NCBI GenBank assembly: GCA_963702235.1
Contig: CAVPBZ010000018.1
Coordinates: forward strand, 620,001-684,000
From: PALSA-505 sp963702235
GTDB taxonomy: Bacteria; Actinomycetota; Actinomycetes; Streptosporangiales; Streptosporangiaceae
Reading direction: 5' to 3'
DNA length: 64,000 nt
This document shows, piece by piece, positions 40,288 to 47,973 of this stretch. The position numbers were made by a program, and so were the translations under genes. Under the pieces are notes generated by a model, which was not told where the DNA came from, did no database searches, and worked only from the letters and a program-made list of their open reading frames with translations. Positions within the stretch are counted from its first letter, which is position 1, and every line of letters begins with the position of its first letter.

Positions 40288-41345
40288 GGACGCTGCCCCG
40301 GCACTGGCGCCCGGTCGCCCTCGGCGCGCTGCTGGTGATCGCCGCGGTCTTCCCGCTGGTGTTCAACAGCGCGCTGGACACCCAGTTCGGCATCAACACG
40401 CTCATCTACGTCGCCGCGGTCACCGGCTGGAGCCTGTTCTCCGGCTACAGCGGCTACATCTCGCTCGGGCACGCGATCTTCTTCGGCACCGGCGCGTACA
40501 CGGTGGGGCTGCTGGCCCAGCACCAGCACCTGAACGGAGACGTGATCTTCGCGACGCTGCCGCTGGCCGGGATCGTCGCGGCCGTCATCGCCGTGCCGGT
40601 CGGCCTGGTCGCGCTGCGGGTACGGCGGCACACGTTCGTGGTCGTCACGATCGCGATCTTCTTCATCTTCCAGCTGATGGCCTACAACCTCGCGTTCACC
40701 CAGGGCAACCAGGGCGTCTCGGCGCCGTTCCTGAACTGGGATCCGGCCACCTACAACAACCCGTTCTACTACGCGGCGCTGATCATCGCGGTAGCCACGA
40801 TCGCGCTGTCCTGGCAGATCCGCGGCTCGGCTTTCGGCCTGCAGCTGCTGGCGATCAGGGACGACGAGGACCGGGCCCGCGGCCTGGGCGTCAGGGCGAT
40901 GCCGGTCAAGCTCACCGCGTTCGTGATCTCCGCCTTCGTCACCGGCGTCGTCGGCGGCCTGTGGTTCTACGTCGTCGGGCAGGCGCTGCCCGAGACGGTC
41001 TTCAGCCCCGCCTTCGACCTGACCGTGGCGCTGATGGCCTTCCTCGGCGGGTTCGGCACGCTGGCCGGGCCGGTGCTGGGGGCGCTGATCCTGGAGCCGG
41101 TGCAGCAGCAGCTGACGCTGACGTTCACCAACGGCTACCTGTCGGAGATCCTGCTCGGCGGGCTGTTCCTGCTGGTGATCCTGTTCCTGCCGCGCGGCCT
41201 CATCCCGAGCGCGCGGGACTGGCTGACCGCCGGGCGGGCCCGGCTGGCCCGGCAGCGCGCCCCGGACGGGGCGCTGCCAGGAGAGACGGCGGGGGCCGCG
41301 GCCGGCGCCGGATCCGGCGCGCCGAGCGCGGGCGGGGTGCGATGA
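40284..41345 (+). CDS. livM: ABC importer permease, LivM type
   Basis: 353 residues, about ten hydrophobic helices. LivM family blocks: GINTLIYVAAVTGWSLFSGYSGYISLGHAIFFG, GSAFGLQLLAIRDDEDRARGLGV (coupling helix, residues about 178-200), and ALMAFLGGFGTLAGPVLGALILEPVQQ. It starts with GTG overlapping the livH stop and ends overlapping livG by four bases, so it is translationally coupled on both sides. The C-terminal 35 residues are Arg/Ala/Gly-rich and not conserved. Confidence 0.92.
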   Translation: MRTLPRHWRPVALGALLVIAAVFPLVFNSALDTQFGINTLIYVAAVTGWSLFSGYSGYISLGHAIFFGTGAYTVGLLAQHQHLNGDVIFATLPLAGIVAAVIAVPVGLVALRVRRHTFVVVTIAIFFIFQLMAYNLAFTQGNQGVSAPFLNWDPATYNNPFYYAALIIAVATIALSWQIRGSAFGLQLLAIRDDEDRARGLGVRAMPVKLTAFVISAFVTGVVGGLWFYVVGQALPETVFSPAFDLTVALMAFLGGFGTLAGPVLGALILEPVQQQLTLTFTNGYLSEILLGGLFLLVILFLPRGLIPSARDWLTAGRARLARQRAPDGALPGETAGAAAGAGSGAPSAGGVR

Positions 41346-42133
41346 CCGCGCTGCTGCGCACCGAGGGCATCGGCAAGGCGTTCGGCGGCGTGCACGCGCT
41401 GACCGGCTGCACGATCGACGTGACGGCCGGCAGCATCGCCGGGCTGATCGGGCCGAACGGCTCGGGCAAGACGACGCTGTTCAACGTGATCAGCGGCTAC
41501 GAGCGGGCCGACAGCGGCCGCGTCTGGCTGCGCGACACCGACATCACGAACGCGCCGCCGGACCGGGTCTTCCGCTCCGGCATCGGCCGTACGTTCCAGC
41601 TGACCAGGGTGTTCCGCCGGCTCACCGTGATGGAGAACATGATCGTCGCGGCCGGGCATCAGGAAATTGTCCCGAACGGCTCCGCCCGCAGCCCCGGCGG
41701 TCTGCGGAACCTCTTCGCCCGGGCCGGCGGCCCCGCTACCCGGCGGCGCGCGCTGGAGCTGCTCGAGTTCACCGGGATCGCCGAGCACGCCGGCGCGCTC
41801 GCGGGCACGCTGTCCTACGGGCAGCGCAAGCTGCTGGAGCTGTCCTACGTGCTGATCGCGGACCCGGCGATCGTGCTGCTCGACGAGCAGGCCGGCGGCG
41901 TGAACCCCACGCTCATCGGCGTGATCGCCGACCGGATCCGGGACCTGAACGCCAACGGCACGACGTTCCTCATCGTCGAGCACAACATGGACTTCGTGAT
42001 GGGGCTGTGCGACCGGGTGACGGTCATCGACAACGGCACGCCGGTGGTGGCCGGGCCGCCCGCGATGATCCGCACCGACCGCCGCGTGCTGGACGCCTAC
42101 CTCGGAACGGATGACGACGACAGTGACAGCTAG
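41342..42133 (+). CDS. livG: ABC importer ATPase, LivG type
   Basis: 263 residues. Walker A GPNGSGKT, Q-loop GRTFQLTRVF, signature LSYGQRKLLELSYVLI (the LivG form of LSGGQ), Walker B IVLLDEQAGGVNP and H-loop IVEHNMDFV. The signature QRKLLEL and DEQAGGVNP are characteristic of LivG-type ATPases. It pairs with LivF to drive import through LivH/LivM. The ATG at 41342 overlaps the livM stop; the much longer open frame upstream is a shadow of livM. Confidence 0.93.
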   Translation: MTALLRTEGIGKAFGGVHALTGCTIDVTAGSIAGLIGPNGSGKTTLFNVISGYERADSGRVWLRDTDITNAPPDRVFRSGIGRTFQLTRVFRRLTVMENMIVAAGHQEIVPNGSARSPGGLRNLFARAGGPATRRRALELLEFTGIAEHAGALAGTLSYGQRKLLELSYVLIADPAIVLLDEQAGGVNPTLIGVIADRIRDLNANGTTFLIVEHNMDFVMGLCDRVTVIDNGTPVVAGPPAMIRTDRRVLDAYLGTDDDDSDS

Positions 42134-42145
42134 CCTGCGTGACGG

Positions 42146-43036
42146 GTGGAGCCGGCCCTCGTCGTCAACGGCCTGTCGGTCGGCTACGGCGGCAGCGACG
42201 TGCTGCGCGGCGTGTCGCTGTCGGTCGCCGACGGGGGGATCACCTGCGTGGTCGGCCCGAACGGTGCCGGCAAATCGACACTGCTCGGCGCGATCAGCGG
42301 CCTGCTGCGGCCGCGCACCGGCCGGATCACGCTGCACGGCGAGGAGCTGACCGGCAAGAGCCCGCGAGCGATCCTGCAGATGGGCGTGGTGCAGGTGCCG
42401 CAGAACCACAGCCTGTTCCGGGACATGACGGTACGGGACAACATCACGCTCGGCGGCTACATCCTGCGCGACCGGCGGCTGGCGGCGGACCGGCTGGCCG
42501 CGGTGCTGGAGACGTTCCCGCAGGTGACCGACTGGCTGGGCAAGAAGGCCGGCAGCCTGTCCGGCGGCCAGCAGCGGCTGGTGGAGTTCGCCCGCTGCCT
42601 GATGCTCGACCCGGCCGTGGTCATCCTGGACGAGCCGTCGATGGGCCTGGCGCCGAAAGTGCTGCGGTCCGTCTTCGCCGCCGTGAAGATGATGAACGCG
42701 CGCGGCAAGACGATCCTGCTGGTCGAGCAGAACGCCCGGGCGGGCCTGCGGCTGTCCACCCACGGGCTGGTGCTGGAGAACGGCCGGGTGCGGCTGTCCG
42801 GCACCGGCACCGAGGTCCTGGAGCATCCCGAGATCGGCGCCCTCTACCTGGGCGGGGCTGTGTCCGGTGGCGCTGGGCCGGGTGGCGCCGTACCGGGTGG
42901 CGCCGGGCCGGGCGGCGCCGGGCCGGGCGGCGCGAGCGAGGCCGCCCCGGCCGGCGGCGGCGAGGTCAGTACGCGTTCAGGTGGCTCGCCAGCCAGTCCG
43001 CCATCATCGACCGAGACTCGTACGGCTGGTTCGTGA
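42146..43036 (+). CDS. livF: ABC importer ATPase, LivF type, with repetitive tail
   Basis: 296 residues. Walker A GPNGAGKST, Q-loop VQVPQNHSLF, signature LSGGQQRLVEFARCLM, Walker B VVILDEPSMGLAPK and H-loop LLVEQNARAGL. The normal LivF domain ends near residue 238 (EIGALYLGG). The remaining 58 residues are Gly/Ala/Pro repeats and a Ser/Thr-rich end that is antisense to the 3' end of the convergent hydrolase gene (71-base overlap). The tail looks like a recent loss of the original stop or a repeat expansion and is probably not functional. It starts with GTG. Confidence 0.9.
   Translation: MEPALVVNGLSVGYGGSDVLRGVSLSVADGGITCVVGPNGAGKSTLLGAISGLLRPRTGRITLHGEELTGKSPRAILQMGVVQVPQNHSLFRDMTVRDNITLGGYILRDRRLAADRLAAVLETFPQVTDWLGKKAGSLSGGQQRLVEFARCLMLDPAVVILDEPSMGLAPKVLRSVFAAVKMMNARGKTILLVEQNARAGLRLSTHGLVLENGRVRLSGTGTEVLEHPEIGALYLGGAVSGGAGPGGAVPGGAGPGGAGPGGASEAAPAGGGEVSTRSGGSPASPPSSTETRTAGS
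42866..42932. repeat. 15-bp in-frame repeat at the 3' end of livF
   Basis: Repeats of the form GGTGGCGCCGGGCCG (with T/C and A/G variants), about four and a half copies, encode Gly-Gly-Ala-(Gly/Val)-Pro units. The array lies after the conserved LivF domain. Confidence 0.75.
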
Positions 43037-44120
43037 CACCGTGGTTGCCGCGCGGGTACATCGCCAGCTCCGCGCCGGGCGCCTCCGCGGCCAGCCGCTC
43101 CGCCTGCTGCGGCAGCACCATCCGGTCCAGCTGCCCGTGTACGACCAGCAGCGGGATCGTGATCTCGGGCGCGGCCTGCTCCAGCGTGAGCGCGGCCGCT
43201 CGCTGCCTGGCCTCCTCAGGGCTGCCCGCGCCTGACCGGTGCTGGAACGTCGCGCGGCTCTGCGGCGGGCGGGTGTCCCAGTCCAGGTCGAAGCGGTACG
43301 GCCCGGCCAGCGCCACCGCCGCCCGCAGCCGCGGCTCGTAGGCGGCGCAGCGGGCCGCGTAGTAACCGCCCAGGCTGACGCCCATCAGCCCGATCCGGCC
43401 CGGGTCGATGTCCGCGCGGCTGCCCAGGAAGTCCGCGACCGCGGCGGCGACCTTCTCGTAGGCCGGCTCGATCGGCAGCTCGTACTCGGCCTCGCCCTGA
43501 CCGGGGCCGTCGATCGCGAGCGTGGCCAGCCCCCGGGCCAGGAAGTAGTCCGCGGTGGCCTGCAGTTCCTCCTTGACCGAGTCGAGCCCGGGCACCATGA
43601 TCACCACCGGCGGGAGCGGGCCGGCGGCGGCCTGGGTGGTGGCGCCCCCGGTCGCCGGCGGCACTCTCAGATAGCCGGCCAGTGCCATGCTTGCCGGCGC
43701 GCCTCCGGCGCGACGCACCGCGTACGGGATCTCGACCCGCTCGGCGGGCGGGGTCAGCGTGCCCGCGCCCCGGCGGTAGCAGTCCACCGTCCGGTCGTGA
43801 GCCGCGCGCATCTCGTCCGGGTGGTCGACGAACACGTACTTGCCCCAGTGCCAGCACAGCGCGGCCCGCCGCCACGCGCCGCCCGCCGTGACCGGGTGGC
43901 CTTCGTCCTCGGCCCGCTGCGCCAGCCGCTCGTACGACTCGGCGGTGCTGCCCCATTCGCGGCACCAGTCGTCCCACCGGGTGATCCGGCTCAGCGTCGC
44001 GACGAAGTCCGGGTAGTCGGTGCCGTTGGCCACGAACCGCGGCGCCCAGTGGGCCAGGGCCGCCGCGACCCGCTCGTCCTGCGCCGTGCCTGCTGCGCTT
44101 GCGGTGCTTGCCGTGCTCAT
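42966..44120 (-). CDS. alpha/beta hydrolase, FrsA/2,6-dihydropseudooxynicotine hydrolase type
   Basis: 384 residues. A helical N-terminal domain (about 1-130; WCREWGSTAESYERLAQRAEDEGHPVTAG) is followed by an alpha/beta hydrolase fold. Oxyanion loop region VVIMVPGLDSVKEEL, strand ATLAIDGPGQGEAEY, nucleophile elbow G-V-S-L-G-G, acid VVHGQLDRMV and His in PRGNHGVTN. This two-domain layout matches the DUF1100/FrsA-like and 2,6-dihydropseudooxynicotine hydrolases, which cut carbon-carbon or ester bonds. The substrate is unknown. Its 3' end overlaps the livF tail on the other strand. A methyltransferase gene on the same strand begins upstream, with 43 bases between its stop and this start. Confidence 0.85.
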   Translation of the reverse strand: MSTASTASAAGTAQDERVAAALAHWAPRFVANGTDYPDFVATLSRITRWDDWCREWGSTAESYERLAQRAEDEGHPVTAGGAWRRAALCWHWGKYVFVDHPDEMRAAHDRTVDCYRRGAGTLTPPAERVEIPYAVRRAGGAPASMALAGYLRVPPATGGATTQAAAGPLPPVVIMVPGLDSVKEELQATADYFLARGLATLAIDGPGQGEAEYELPIEPAYEKVAAAVADFLGSRADIDPGRIGLMGVSLGGYYAARCAAYEPRLRAAVALAGPYRFDLDWDTRPPQSRATFQHRSGAGSPEEARQRAAALTLEQAAPEITIPLLVVHGQLDRMVLPQQAERLAAEAPGAELAMYPRGNHGVTNQPYESRSMMADWLASHLNAY

Positions 44121-44163
44121 CGGGGATCCCTCCGCTTCGGCTCGTGCCCGGTCGCGATCGCTG

Positions 44164-44973
44164 TCAGGGCTTGCGGGCGACGCCTGCGCACGCCAGCCGC
44201 AGCACCGGCAGGCCGTCCGCGCTCGGCGTGTCCGGGTCGGGGCGCCACTCGGCCACCGGCACCAGGCCGGGCTCGACCAGCTCCAGCCCGCCGAACAGGC
44301 TCTGTACCTGCGCCAGCGTCCGGAACTGCCCGCGCCCCATGCCCTGCTGGAACTCGGCCTGCACGCCGGCGATGGCCGGGTCGCCCGAGTCGAGCAGGTG
44401 GTGGATGAAGACGTAGCTGCCCGCCGGCAGCGCGGCGGACAGCGCCGCGGTCAGCTCGGCCGGGTGCTCGGCGTCGAGGATGTGGTGCAGGATGCCGCAG
44501 AGCAGCAGGCCGACCGGCTGGTCCCAGTCGATGTGCCTGCGCACGTCCGGGTGCCCGAGGATGGATTCGGGACTCCGGAGGTCACCGTCGAAGACGATCG
44601 TGCCCGTGTTGTCGGCCAGCAGCGCCCTGGCGTGCGCGAGCACGACCGGGTCGTTGTCCACGTACACCACCCGGGTCCGCGGGTCGAGCCGCTGGGCGAT
44701 CTCGTGCACGTTCTCGGCCGTGGGCAGGCCCGAGCCGATGTCGATGAGCTGCCGGACGCCGGCTCCGGCGACCAGGTAGCGGACCACCCGGCCGAGCACG
44801 TCGCGCTGCGCCCGCACGCCGTCCTGCACGGTGGGCAGCGACACGATGATCCGGTCACCGAGGCTCCGGTCCGCGGCGAAGTTGTCCTTGCCGCCGAGCA
44901 GGTAGTCATACACCCGCGCCACGCTGGGCCGCGACGGGTCGAACGCGCCGGGGGGAGATTCCGCTGCATCCAC
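44164..44973 (-). CDS. SAM-dependent methyltransferase, actinobacterial SCO-type (PF04672-like)
   Basis: 269 residues of the S-adenosyl methyltransferase family expanded in actinomycetes. Signature blocks: PSVARVYDYLLGGKDNFAADR at the N-terminus, QLIDIGSGLPTAENVHEIAQ (SAM-binding loop), VVYVDNDPVVLAHARALL and GLLLCGILHHILD. The substrate and role are unknown for most members. Upstream lie 268 bases without a gene, containing GC-rich short repeats (CCAGGCGCGGGA-like at 45017-45063) and two TATTCGA copies near 45168-45186. Confidence 0.92.
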   Translation of the reverse strand: MDAAESPPGAFDPSRPSVARVYDYLLGGKDNFAADRSLGDRIIVSLPTVQDGVRAQRDVLGRVVRYLVAGAGVRQLIDIGSGLPTAENVHEIAQRLDPRTRVVYVDNDPVVLAHARALLADNTGTIVFDGDLRSPESILGHPDVRRHIDWDQPVGLLLCGILHHILDAEHPAELTAALSAALPAGSYVFIHHLLDSGDPAIAGVQAEFQQGMGRGQFRTLAQVQSLFGGLELVEPGLVPVAEWRPDPDTPSADGLPVLRLACAGVARKP

Positions 44974-45241
44974 CGCTAAACCCTATCGATCCGCCCCGGC
45001 CGGGGCCACGCTCGCGGCCAGGCGCGGGAAACGCCAGGCACGGGGGAGAGCACCAGGCGCGGGAGTGCGCCACGCCCGGCGGCAGCGCGCCAGCCCTGGC
45101 GGCGGGCCGGGCCCGATTGCGGGCGGCCGGCGTGTCGCGGCCGGTTCCGGGGCCACCGGCCCTAGTAGTATTCGAGCATGTATTCGACTCGCGCTTCACC
45201 CGGGCCGGCGGCCGCGCCCCTCACGGCTCACCGGATCCGGC

Positions 45242-46096
45242 CTAGTCCGCACGCGTCACCGGGATCCGGTACCTGAGCCGGTACTGGTCAGCCGGGATGA
45301 CGATGTCGCCGACCTCGACCACCCGGTCGCCCGCGTGGTGTGCCCGCTCGACGCAGATCACCGGCGCGCCCAGCGTGATCGCCAGCGCGCTGGCCTCGGC
45401 CGCCTGCGACGGCCTGATCGCAATGTCTTCCGTTACCTGGTCCACCTGTATGCCGATGACGCCCATCCGGGCGATCACCCCGCGGCCGGCGAACTGCCCC
45501 TGCTCGGGCAGCAGGACCGGCGTGCCCGCAGTAATCGCCATGGGTTCGTAGCTTGTTGCCAGCTGGACCGGTGTCCCGTCCGCCGTGAGCAGGTACCTGG
45601 TGCGCATCACCCGGTCATCGCCGGGCTCCAGCCGCAGCCGCCGCGCCACCGACGGCGGCGCCTGCACCCGCTCGGCGTGGTGCTCCCACGCGAGCCGCAC
45701 CGCCTCGCCGCCGGCCGGGCCGGCCTGACCCGGCTGCTCCCGGCCAGCCCCGTTCCTCCCGCCCGCCCCGTCCGCCCTTGCCGCGTCCCCGTCTGCCGCG
45801 GCCACCAGCGGGCCGAGGCCGAACGGCGAGCCGGGGAAATGCAGCCGGTCGTGCTCCAGCAGCCGCACGGCAGGGATCCTGCGCACGTAGGACCCTGACC
45901 CGGCTCTGGCCTCGATCAGCCCCTCGGTGGCGAGCACCTGCAGCGCGTGCTTGGCTGCCGTCTCGCCGACCCCGTAGCGGGCAATGATCGCGTTGCGGGA
46001 CGGCACCCTGGCGCCCGGCGGAAGCACCCCGTCGCGTATCTGCGCGCGCAGGTCTGCCAGTACGCGGAGATACACGGGATCGGTTGGCGCGCCCAT
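45242..46096 (-). CDS. GntR-family regulator with UTRA ligand domain
   Basis: 284 residues. N-terminal winged helix (residues 9-72; YLRVLADLRAQIRDGVLPPGARVPSRNAIIARYGVGETAAKHALQVL in pieces), a Gly/Ala-rich loop near 100-130, and a UTRA/HutC-type effector domain (RVMRTRYLLTADGTPVQLATSY; GVIARMGVIGIQVDQVTEDI; APVICVERAHHAGDRVVEVGDIV). UTRA domains bind small molecules such as sugar phosphates or histidine derivatives. It is divergent from the ATPase gene at 46239. Two identical TGTGACCACA sites lie in the shared region and are likely its operators. Confidence 0.9.
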   Translation of the reverse strand: MGAPTDPVYLRVLADLRAQIRDGVLPPGARVPSRNAIIARYGVGETAAKHALQVLATEGLIEARAGSGSYVRRIPAVRLLEHDRLHFPGSPFGLGPLVAAADGDAARADGAGGRNGAGREQPGQAGPAGGEAVRLAWEHHAERVQAPPSVARRLRLEPGDDRVMRTRYLLTADGTPVQLATSYEPMAITAGTPVLLPEQGQFAGRGVIARMGVIGIQVDQVTEDIAIRPSQAAEASALAITLGAPVICVERAHHAGDRVVEVGDIVIPADQYRLRYRIPVTRAD

Positions 46097-46163
46097 CGGC
46101 TCTCAATCTCCTGACAGCAGTCCAGCAGGTCGAGAGCCATTCTCCCCGATTTGCCAGACAAGC

Positions 46164-46192
46164 TGTGACCACAGCGATATCTTGTGACCACA
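46164..46192. promoter_or_regulatory. twin operator sites of the GntR/UTRA regulator
   Basis: TGTGACCACA occurs at 46164-46173 and again at 46183-46192, 19 bases apart. The longer dyads are CTGTG-AC-CACAG and CTTGTG-AC-CACAAG. Two helical turns of spacing put both on one face of the DNA. They lie between the GntR gene and the divergent ATPase gene. Confidence 0.6.
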
Positions 46193-46238
46193 AGTTTACT
46201 TGCAGTGATCACTACGTCACTCGCCGGAGGTAGTTCCC

Positions 46239-46679
46239 ATGGACCGGTGGTCGATCTCCGTTCCAGGCGTGCCTTCCATGGTGCCGGTCGCCCGGCTGTT
46301 TGTCCGGGCGTTCCTGGCGGGCAACCCGCTGGCCGACAGCGCGGAGCTGATCACGTCGGAGTACGCGACAAACGCGATCCGGCACACCGCGGCGGGGGAG
46401 GGCGGGGCCATCCAGGTCGCGGTCACCGCCGGGCCGGACCTGGTACGGATCGAGGTGACCGACCATGCCCCGCTGGAGGCGGTGCGGGCGTGGCCGTCCG
46501 CGCCCGGGCCGGTGCCGCAGGTCGCCCAGGCAGGCGAGGACGACGAGAGCGGCCGGGGCCTGCTGCTGGTGGACGCGATCGCCGACCGGTGGGGTCACGA
46601 CGGGGTCGCCGGTCACCGCACCGCATGGGCCGAGGTGCGGGCAGCAGGCAGCACGGAGGTGGTCGCCGGCACGGGCTGA
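46239..46679 (+). CDS. HATPase_c-type ATP-binding protein (anti-sigma/RsbW-like kinase fold)
   Basis: 146 residues. GHKL ATPase fold of the actinobacterial RsbW-like group: N-box ELITSEYATNAIRHT, G1 box IEVTDHAP and G2 box ESGRGLLLVDAIADRWG. Such proteins act as anti-sigma or serine-kinase regulators with anti-sigma antagonists; no target gene is adjacent. GGAGG lies about 9 bases before the ATG. A degenerate second copy of this gene lies at 47420-47627. Confidence 0.88.
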   Translation: MDRWSISVPGVPSMVPVARLFVRAFLAGNPLADSAELITSEYATNAIRHTAAGEGGAIQVAVTAGPDLVRIEVTDHAPLEAVRAWPSAPGPVPQVAQAGEDDESGRGLLLVDAIADRWGHDGVAGHRTAWAEVRAAGSTEVVAGTG

Positions 46680-46808
46680 GGGCGCCCGCGCGCCGCCTAG
46701 ATATCACGGCAACCGGTGATGCTGTATGGCCGCAGTGCCCCGTAATGTCCGTGGCGTCGGATCGCCGGCATCGGTGCCGGCCGACCACCCACAGGGGGAG
46801 GGATCATC

Positions 46809-47315
46809 ATGCTGAAGGTCCGTAACCGGCTGCTCCCAGCGGCGGCCGCTGCCATCGCCGCCGGGGCGATCGCGGTGTCCGGGGTCGCGGCGGCGGGCGC
46901 CGCGTCCCGCCCGGCCGTCTCCGGGACGGAGAGCTTCCAGATCATGTCCACGTCCGCCACGTCAACCACCTCGAGCTTCATCGCCCACGGGGCCGTCTTC
47001 ACCGCGGGCGGCGTCGACCATTCGGGCAGCAAGACCGACACGATTGTGCTGCCCGGCGGCTCGTTCAAGGTCACGCACTCCAAGGGCACCGGAACGCAGT
47101 CCTTCAACCCGACGACCTGCCTGCTGACGATCAACATGCACGGCACCTACACGATTTCCGGCGGCACCGGCACGTACGCCACGATCAGCGGAAGCGGCAA
47201 GTACCAGATCAGCATCCTGGCCATCGGGCAGAAATCGGGCGGCGTGTGCAGCAGGACGCTGCCGCCGAGCACCTTCCAGCAAGTCATCAAGGCCGCGGGG
47301 ACGGCCAGCCTGTAG
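46809..47315 (+). CDS. secreted allene-oxide-cyclase-barrel-like protein, copy 1
   Basis: 168 residues. Sec signal peptide at 1-32 (R-N-R followed by an alanine-rich hydrophobic core, cleavage near AGAAS). The mature domain begins with SGTESFQIMSTSATSTTSSF and contains GGTGTYATISGSGKY, the tight turn typical of the allene oxide cyclase/dirigent-like eight-strand barrel. Two cysteines (about 108 and 150) could form a disulfide. The function in bacteria is unknown. It is about 70% identical by eye to the copy at 50914-51417, with a similar leader and the same kind of terminator. GGGGGAGGG precedes the ATG. Confidence 0.8.
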   Translation: MLKVRNRLLPAAAAAIAAGAIAVSGVAAAGAASRPAVSGTESFQIMSTSATSTTSSFIAHGAVFTAGGVDHSGSKTDTIVLPGGSFKVTHSKGTGTQSFNPTTCLLTINMHGTYTISGGTGTYATISGSGKYQISILAIGQKSGGVCSRTLPPSTFQQVIKAAGTASL

Positions 47316-47370
47316 CGGTCGGCCGGTAGCGGATCGGCCGGTTAAGGCCAGCCACTGCGCAGACCGGCCC

Positions 47371-47406
47371 GTGCTGCCCGCCACTCGGCACAGCGGCGGG
47401 CAGCAC
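47371..47406 (+). terminator. terminator after secreted protein copy 1
   Basis: Perfect 12-bp stem GTGCTGCCCGCC (47371-47382) and GGCGGGCAGCAC (47395-47406) with a 12-base loop. Near-identical stem to the one after copy 2 at 51452-51487. Confidence 0.8.
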
Positions 47407-47419
47407 CGGCGCCGCGGCA

Positions 47420-47627
47420 TGGTCCAGCCGCCCGGTGCTTGTCGGGTGTTCCTGGCCGGCAACGCGCCGCCGACAACGCAGAGCTGATCGCGTCGGGGTA
47501 CGCGACGAATGCGATCCGGCATGCCGCGGCAGGGGAAGGCGGCGCCATTCAGGTCGGGGTCAGCGCCGGGCCCGGCCTGGGCGGATCGAGGTAGCCGACC
47601 ATGCCCCGCTGGCGGCCATCCGGGCGG
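47420..47627 (+). pseudogene. decayed copy of the RsbW-like ATPase gene
   Basis: About 200 bases align with 46285-46495 of the intact ATPase gene, at roughly 80% identity by eye. Shared stretches include GTTCCTGG, GAGCTGATC, TACGCGAC and CCGACCATGCCCCGCTGG. The copy has a one-base deletion after GGCAACG near 47465 and another near 47570, and lacks the start region and the whole G2 box. It has no usable frame. It follows the first terminator, so it is part of a duplicated ATPase/secreted-protein module. Confidence 0.75.
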
Positions 47628-47628
47628 C

Positions 47629-47910
47629 CTACCCGGCCTCGCCAGCCGCGTCATTCGCGTCGTTGGTCGCGACCTCGACGATCCGGTCGAACGCGATTCC
47701 GGCTAGCGATCCGGCTGCCGTGACCGCCGCTGGGGAGTCCGCTTCGTAAATGACGAAGCAGCTTTCGTCTTCTGGCGCATGGATCGCGCTGACGAAGTGA
47801 ACGGCATTGCCGACCCGGCTTGACTGCTCCGCCGTCACCCGGGCTCGCCTGGCCAGGCCGGCCAGGTCGGCGCCGCGGCGCGGGAGGTAGAACTCGGCGA
47901 GGTAGCGCAT
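47629..47910 (-). CDS. DUF4242 (nickel-binding-like) small protein
   Basis: 93 residues. It begins MRYLAEFYLPRRGADLAGLARR and contains VHFVSAIHAPEDESCFVIYEADSPAAVTAAG, the DUF4242 pattern (ferredoxin-like fold, SCO4226-type nickel-binding family). It has two His residues close together (AVHFVSAIH) and one Cys. Its role is unknown. The ATG at 47910 is chosen because it opens the family domain; the longer frame to 47973 is antisense to the end of the LuxR gene region. A copy of the GntR operator core lies 54 bases upstream. Confidence 0.78.
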   Translation of the reverse strand: MRYLAEFYLPRRGADLAGLARRARVTAEQSSRVGNAVHFVSAIHAPEDESCFVIYEADSPAAVTAAGSLAGIAFDRIVEVATNDANDAAGEAG

Positions 47911-47963
47911 GCATCGCAACCTAGAGCTGCCGCTCCGCCCGCGTAAACGCGGAGATCCACACA

Positions 47964-47973
47964 CTGTGGTCAC
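47964..47973 (-). promoter_or_regulatory. possible third GntR operator, upstream of the DUF4242 gene
   Basis: On the minus strand GTGACCACAG, a 10-base exact match to the core of the sites at 46164-46192, about 55 bases before the DUF4242 start. It overlaps the stop codon of the LuxR gene, so chance is possible. Confidence 0.35.

Noticed and set aside
45065..45898. 277-codon frame antisense to the GntR/UTRA gene
   Set aside because: The opposite strand has clear helix-turn-helix and UTRA domains; this frame shows no motif.
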